From: Hemileia vastatrix
Taxonomy: Eukaryota > Basidiomycota > Pucciniomycetes > Pucciniales > Zaghouaniaceae
Assembly (NCBI GenBank): GCA_030280995.1
Contig: JASXTE010000005.1
Span: 16,718,501 to 16,782,500, forward strand
Direction: 5' to 3'
DNA: 64,000 nucleotides
Numbering within the stretch: the stretch's first letter is position 1; each line of letters starts with the position of its first letter. The notes below the pieces were generated by a model, which saw only the letters and a program-made list of their open reading frames with translations, was not told the DNA's origin and searched no databases. This document shows, piece after piece, positions 58,506 to 64,000 of this stretch. The position numbers and the translations under genes are program-made.

Positions 58506-58700
58506 TACAGCCAAGTCACAAAAGCTTGCAGAATTTTCGACGAAAAAATAAAAGTTTCGCCAACAAAAAAATGATTCGCCTATTCAAAAGGAAGCACCCC
58601 CGCCCTATCCCCGACCCTTTTAAATAGGCAAATCATTTTTTGGTCAGAACAACTTTGATTTTACTTCAAAATTTCCGCAAGCATTTATGACTTGGCTCTA
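58506..58700. mobile_element. TA-flanked MITE, 195 bp, copy 2
   Basis: TIRs TACAGCCAAGTCACAAAAG and ATGACTTGGCTCTA, the latter with one change. Internal ATTCGCCTATT and AATAGGCAAATCATTTTTT are inverted. A C-rich centre (CACCCCCGCCCTATCCCC) lies between. Same family and length as 58222-58416. Confidence 0.78.
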
Positions 58701-58769
58701 ACGAGGGAGTCTTCTCATTTGTGTTATGGGAAGTCTACACTGCCAAATCTGTTTGTTACGCAACACGGC

Positions 58770-58843
58770 GTTAGAGCTGTAGTTGTGCGTCAGTAACAGA
58801 CTCCGAGAAGAATCGGAGTTAGTCAGACGCGCAAACTACAGTC
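58770..58843. repeat. Imperfect 74-nt hairpin
   Basis: CTGTAGTTGTGCGTCAGTAACAG and its neighbour GACTCCGA pair imperfectly with TCGGAGTTAGTCAGACGCGC and AACTACAG around a GAAGAA loop. A GC-rich island in AT-rich DNA. It could be a structured RNA, a regulatory palindrome or a very small foldback element. Confidence 0.45.
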
Positions 58844-59717
58844 TATATATAATCAATCACGTGGTAGCTAAGTATGCTTATGACTATGTACATAACAAGA
58901 GCATCCACACTCGCGGGTCAAACTAGCTTCGGTATGCATATTTTACTGAAAATAGCCACTAAAATTCCACACTCATCTATTTTCAGTCTTTCAGTAAAGG
59001 GCAAAATCAGTAATTTTTTCAGTAAATCATGGATCTTTCCACAAATTATTGAACCATTTGTATAACTCATTTTCTGCCCTGCCATTTTTTCAGTAATTCA
59101 TCTCTCTCACTTGCTCAACCTTGCAACACCACACTACCTCTGATTCATTAAAACTTTACTCTTACCAAACACTACAATACTTGTCATTCTCTTACTCAAC
59201 ACTACTTTTCTCACTTCTCATCATCAAATTCCACCCAAAATTATTATTTTATTATATTATAATACTTTTTAAACCATGTCTACTCCACAAAACTACAACA
59301 AAATCAAAAATGGTTTTGCCCAAAGTAGTCTTTCATTAAGTGTGCATTACCAGAGTAACAATCTTGTTCTATCATTTTTTTTTTGATCTCAGTGTAGTTG
59401 AATTAGATTTTTGATTGTTGTAATGGGTAGTTAACAAATATGTAAGAAGCAGATCTTCTTCTTCCATGTCTAATAAATCATCAAGGAAATCAAATGGCAT
59501 GGAAAATGCAACAGCTGAGTGAAGAAAAAGGAGTACAGTAGAATGAGGGATAGAAGAAATCAGTGCTGTGGAAAGAGTGATGTTATTGAATAAACTGAGA
59601 AACACAAGTGATGAATATTTTGTGTAACTTGCAAATAGTGATTTTTTTGAAAAATGAGTGTGGAATGATATCATAAATTTGTGCAAATCAGAAGTAATAT
59701 GCATGTAAGCAGAAGCT
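58844..59717. other. Gene-free stretch
   Basis: About 870 bp. Open frames (59121-59339 plus, 59372-59704 minus) are Ser/Leu/Phe- or His-rich translations of simple sequence, and I do not support them. Confidence 0.5.
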
Positions 59718-59959
59718 TGTTAGGACCTAAGAGAGTGGACTACTACTAGTGCTGGTGCTAGCCTAAGATGGGACTGACTATGCTGATACAGCAGTGAGAC
59801 TAGGAAGTAAATGGATTACTATATAAGTTGTCTAATGAGGAGCACCCCACATCACTTGCCCCATAAAACCCCCTTATGCAATATCCCTTACCTCCACCTA
59901 TTACAATGCATAGTGCCCAAAGCACTCCTCCTCCTCACCCCTCAACCCAAATCCTAACA
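59718..59959 (-). repeat. LTR of a fourth retrotransposon family (3' LTR, minus strand)
   Basis: About 242 bp reading TGTTAGGATTTGGG to GGTCCTAACA on the minus strand, a 7-8-bp terminal inverted repeat. The sequence just before it on the minus strand is a purine tract (GGGGTAAAAAGGGGGTAA), and integrase/chromodomain remnants follow in the right orientation at 60046-61360. No similarity to A, B or C LTRs. Confidence 0.7.
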
Positions 59960-60045
59960 TTACCCCCTTTTTACCCCTCCTGCCCCCTGCACTCCTTCTC
60001 AAAATCCTTCACCTTCTCCTCAGCATTATCTAAGTTCTCTACTGG

Positions 60046-61360
60046 CTACCAAGACCTATCTCTTAATCCATAACCTTTCTGGTGCACCAGGTACTGAACC
60101 TTCCCTCTGTGCACCCACTTAGAAATAATATTTTCTACCTCAAACTCCTCTTCATTTCCAACATAGACTGGTGCTGGTGGTTCTTCTGGACACCCTGGTA
60201 TTGTGTCTTCTTGGTGCTTTGTGAGTAAGGAGATATCAAACACTGGGTGCACTTGTCTCATTGAAATGGGTAGTTCCAATTCATATGCTGAGGAAGATAT
60301 TCTGCACTTGATCTTAAATGGGCCCACCTTCTTGTGATCTAGCTTGGCACTTGGGCATAATGTAGAAAGAAGATGTGAGCTTAGCCAAACCTTGTAACCT
60401 GCCTGTAGCACCAAATGTTGAGAATTTCCTGTATCATAATGGCACTTCATTGACTGCTGGGATAGCTTGAGAGCTGCTTTTAATTCCTGCCATATATTCA
60501 GTATTTTCTGAATTTTTTCTTCAGCTTCTGGAACTTGAAATGTTGATGGGGTACCAATTGTGAGTGTTGGGTGGTATCCATAGTTGGCATAGAAAGGTGA
60601 CATTCTGGTTGTGGAATGTGTCCAGTTGTTACATGAGAATTCAACCAATGGTAGCAGTTTCACCCAAACATCTTTCTGATAATTAACGAATTGGCGCAGG
60701 TATAGTTCAATTGCCTTGTTCACTATCTCTGATTGCCCACAAGTCTGTGGATACCACACCGTTGAAAAAATGGGCTTAATTTTTAATTGCTCATACATTG
60801 CCTTCAACAACTTAGAGTTGAAAGTACTTTCCCTATCTGATACTATACTCTCAGGTAATACATGTAGTTTACAGAAATGCATCACCATTAAGTCTCAAAT
60901 ACCCTCTGACATAACCTTTGTAGTAGTGGGAACAAAGTGCACCATCTTAGTGCAGAAGTCAATGACTGTGAGGGTAGCATTCTCTCCTTGTGACTTGGGT
61001 AACTCCAATATCAGGTTGTAAGAGAGCTCCTTCCATGGCTGCTTGGGTATGCTTAATGGGGTTAGAAGTATGGCTGTTGGGATGACCTTGTTCCTCAGGC
61101 AATAGTCACATGCCACTAAATAGAGTTGGACATATGCCTTCTTAGACTTTCAGGAAAAGTTGTTATTCACCAGCTTCACCATCTTCAGTGGTCCTGGGTT
61201 TTCTTCCATTGGGGAGTCATGACTTGATTTGAACAACTGCATTTTTAGCTCTTCATCATTTGGAAGCACTATCTTCCCATTCCAATACAGCAATTCACCT
61301 TCCAGGTGATACCCCTCTAATCCTTTCCTTACCAAAACCTCCTTTTCACCAGGTCAAAAG
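60046..61360 (-). pseudogene. Integrase-chromodomain fragment of another chromovirus
   Basis: 5'-truncated pol remnant read on the minus strand in essentially one frame with three TGA stops (near 61350, 61150 and 60892). From upstream: GEKEVLVRKGLEGY, decayed HHCC zinc region (SSHDSPMEENPG; CDYC retained), TVIDFCTKMVHFVP with the first catalytic Asp, SIVSDRESTFNS with the second, YPQTCGQSEIVNKAIE with the Glu, the GPFKI region, HPVFDISLL, and a chromodomain end (KVQYLVHQKGYG) in which the usual Trp before KGY is Gln. The best stretch is the 280 codons 60046-60888. Everything upstream of integrase is missing. Closer in style to common fungal Tf1/sushi-type elements than to A-C. Confidence 0.82.
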
Positions 61361-62499
61361 TTAGACGACTTGCAGTCAAGTGGTTTTTCAGGTATCTTAA
61401 AGTAACATCAGAAGTAACCTTTGAAGGACTTTTTGTGCTTAAATTACTTACATACCTGAAAAAAACTGTGAGTGTCACTGAAATGAAGAAAATAGAGAAA
61501 TTACATCTCACTGCTTATTGTTGAAGCTTTACTCTGATTTTATCTTGAGTGATTTTTAAAAATTGAGCCTCATTTCGAAATTAGATTAATTTTTCAGGAA
61601 AGACATTGATCATACTAAATACCTTTACAGCTTTTATTCCAGGCCCATGAAATAACTTTTCTTAATTTTCTTTCTGAAGGTTGTCATCACAGATTTTCCC
61701 AGGACAAAAATCAATGAAAGCATGTTGAAAGTTCTCATACCCTGTTTTTGTTAAGAAACTTTTGGTTGAATTTAATCATTTAAAATTTTCCTAGATGAAC
61801 TAATGTAATATTCATAATTTTATCATATTTTAAAATTGAATTCTTGCAGAAAATTTGAAATTTTTCAAATGAATTGGTCACTTTTTAATTGTAGATAATT
61901 TATAGTCTCAATCTAAAGATAGAATTATACTTTCAAGTTTATAAAAACAAAGTTAAAAAAAGAATGCACTAGTTCTTATTAAACTAAAACCTGTAATTTA
62001 TAAAATTTAATAATAGCAGAGCTAAAGCTCATCAAAGAAAATGAAAGGTATAAGATAAGGAGAGACTTGTGTATAGAGAACAGATGAATCGGGAATAAGT
62101 CATGTGACTAGACAAAAATGGTGGTAGGAGTTCAAGTTTGTCCCCCTACAATATCTTGGTGAGTAGTGAATCTTGATTTAGCTGTCCTACTTAAAGCTCT
62201 TGTAAATTAATCTTTATTCTTCAGTAATTAATAAATATCAATTCTTTTTACTTACACTGTAGAGAAAACATCAGTTGTTGTCGTGGAATGAAACATGTTT
62301 TTATTACTAAACAAATACTAACTGGTAGATACGACATCCTTTGTCATTCTGGAATAAACCAAGGAAAAGACAGATGTTAAGTTGCCAGGATAATCTACAT
62401 TGCAACCAAGTACATAATATATTTAATACAAGAACTAGCCATCCTTGGAACGGGTACTCTTTGGTTCCCATTTTCACATGTAGAAACATAATTAAAATG
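61361..62499. other. Gene-free AT-rich stretch
   Basis: About 1.1 kb; no supported gene. GTTTGTCCCCCTACAATATCTTGGTGAGTAG near 62127 vaguely resembles the end of the palindrome-ended repeat but is too decayed to call. Confidence 0.5.
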
Positions 62500-63634
62500 T
62501 GTCAGCCAGGCTATTCCAGGAGTCCAGTAAATGATATATAACTTATAAACCTTAAATAGTGGGTAAGAATTGTATTTAATGAATATAACTTAATATTTTA
62601 TTGCATAATGAAATTATATAAGTATTTTATTATATACAAGTGTTACATTAAATTTATTGGTTATATATATTTTTATATACAGTTAAATTGAACATAATAT
62701 AATATATTCTACAAATAATGGCGCATTTTTATGTATTTAATAATTATAAATTTATATTTAATTAATTGAAAAACATATATTATAATTATAAGTGTAAAAT
62801 TGACTTATAATATATTTAAATTAATTACTTAAATTTATATATTAAATAATACCTCTCATATAATACTAAACAATAATTAATGACGCTTCTTTTGACCCTT
62901 AAATGTGTTAGAAAAAACAAATAAATTAATTTATACTAAATTGAGATTAATTACATGTTTTGTTGCGTCAAAGTATTTTTTGTTTCACTTAAAATATCCT
63001 TTAATCAGACTTTACCATCTGTTTGGAATTATTTTTCTCATAGTTCCTATGTTCCAATCTTGTTTAGTTATTCACTATTTTCACTTACTGATTTGGGAAT
63101 TAATGACGGGAAAATTGGATTCTTAATTGGGGTTTTAATTAATTGTTTCATGTTTTTCTCTATATTGTTATGTTTCATTTACTCTTTGATATATTTGTTT
63201 TATTCTATTCTAATCATTGTATTTACAAATATAGTAGCGCTTCAGAGGACCCATTGCCTATAAAAGGGCCTTGGATGATCCCCTGTAGCCTCATCACTTA
63301 TTACACACTCAACAATTTAAAAGATAATTTTATCACGTTTATTATTATTTTTATTAGTACTACCATCTAATTAAAAATTCTCAATAACAAATTAAAGGTT
63401 GCCTTAAGTCTGATAGGAATTATAGTGTTTGCCGCGCAGAACTCTTACTTAAATAATATTAATATTAAATAAACCCTCAAATTGTTCATCTCCCAACTCA
63501 CTCGTCGTTGTTTCATTTTAAATAAATTATTTTTATTACTACTTTTATTTATCTATTTACCTTTAGTATCTTTTCCTATTTGTTTCTCTTCTTTTTTGTC
63601 CCTTTTCTTTCCCTCTTCTAGACAACTGACCGAT
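62500..63634 (+). repeat. 5' LTR of a further A-family element
   Basis: 1135 bp, TGTCAGCC to GACCGATA (final CA mutated to TA). TATAAAAGGG at 63259. The first ~800 bp resemble the 5' LTR at 33111, while the last ~330 bp resemble 51560-51913. It shows the uninterrupted GTTCC site used by B3. Confidence 0.9.
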
Positions 63635-64000
63635 AACTGGGGACCTTTCCAAACGACGACGACGATCGAGCCTGGCGACGAACGACAAAACGCACGGACC
63701 ACCTAGCAAAAACAAAACTTTTGCCGCGACTGTGTTTTGAACTTGGGTTCGACATCTTAGGTTTATATAATATTAATTTTTATATTATTTTGAAGTGATT
63801 TTTCGATCACTATAGTAAGTTCACCTTTGCGCCTCTCACTCATATTACTATATTTTTATTGCAATAACAGTGATTGTGGATTAATTGCTGATTCACTGAG
63901 TGTAAGTGTTCAATTTTTAAAATTTTTTTTTCCTAGTTGACCATTATAGAGTGTTAGATCCTCTTAGTCCTAGAAGAATTGACATTTTTTATTAATACAA
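63635..64000 (+). promoter_or_regulatory. Primer-binding site and leader of an A-family element leaving the window
   Basis: ACTGGGGACCTTTCC (primer-binding site from 63637), then the CGACGACGACG patch, the TTGCCGCGACTGTG segment with its TTGGGTTCGA, the GTGTAAGTG donor-like site (63900-63908) and TTCCTAGTTGACC, all collinear with 34245-34610. The coding part lies to the right of the window. Confidence 0.85.

Noticed and set aside
59372..59704. 110-codon minus-strand frame beside the fourth-family LTR
   Set aside because: Biased Ser/Leu/His composition and no homology that I recognise; adjacent to repeat DNA.

Overview
This window is almost entirely transposable-element DNA from a very AT-rich eukaryotic genome, most likely a filamentous fungus. 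The clues are Ty3/Gypsy retrotransposons of the chromodomain (chromovirus) type, GT-AG introns of only about 38-99 nt, and a single recognisable host gene, an alpha/beta-hydrolase-like gene in six short exons on the minus strand (55974-57582). A repeat-bloated basidiomycete would fit, but I cannot name the species. No prokaryotic gene, rRNA, tRNA gene or CRISPR array was recognised. || Three related retrotransposon families, called A, B and C here, share LTRs that start TGTCAGCC, 5-bp target duplications, a primer-binding site with the core CCTTTCC, and one gag-pol plan: retrotransposon gag, CX2CX7HXC knuckle, D(S/T)GA protease, YIDD reverse transcriptase, RNase H, integrase, degenerate chromodomain. 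Layout: 1-6345, end of a B element, its 3' LTR (375-1864) and a decayed 5'-truncated B body; 6731-14873, complete but decayed element C1 (801-bp LTRs, TSD AAAGT); 15015-24822, second element C2 carrying a 1500-bp solo B LTR (17470-18969, TSD AGACC) in its gag; 24823-31630, more B LTRs and an A-like LTR containing a small TIR element (30181-30626); 33111-51913, element A, whose 3' LTR is split at a GTTCC target by the youngest element, B3 (41680-51318, two 1500-bp LTRs about 99% identical); 51961-53118, inverted-repeat and palindrome-ended elements; 54078-55548, solo B LTR (TSD TATAC); 55974-57582, hydrolase gene; 57823-58700, three TA-flanked foldback elements; 59718-61360, LTR and integrase remnant of a fourth retrotransposon family on the minus strand; 62500-64000, 5' LTR and leader of another A element leaving the window. 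|| The most unusual signal is at the 5' end of the coding region of all three families. A short first exon (7, 24 or 25 codons) ends at a GT(A/G)AGT donor. A 58-64-nt intron, always 1 mod 3 in length, ends in CAG. The next exon opens a second frame that overlaps the gag frame and encodes a 160-205-residue protein with a coiled coil, a proline-rich stretch, a (K)WxWD(W/Y) motif, a basic HPY-containing tail and a final Pro-Trp before the stop. This protein is conserved between families better than the overlapping gag-frame product. The gag-pol frame is always -1 relative to it, and in B3 gag and pol form one continuous frame. The families therefore appear to carry an extra gene, called ORF1 here, selected by splicing or possibly frameshifting. 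Family C also has a leader with 7-9 repeats of a YAGTTGAY motif. || Coordinates were read by eye. Splice sites and family relationships are inferences from comparing copies inside this window; no database search was possible.
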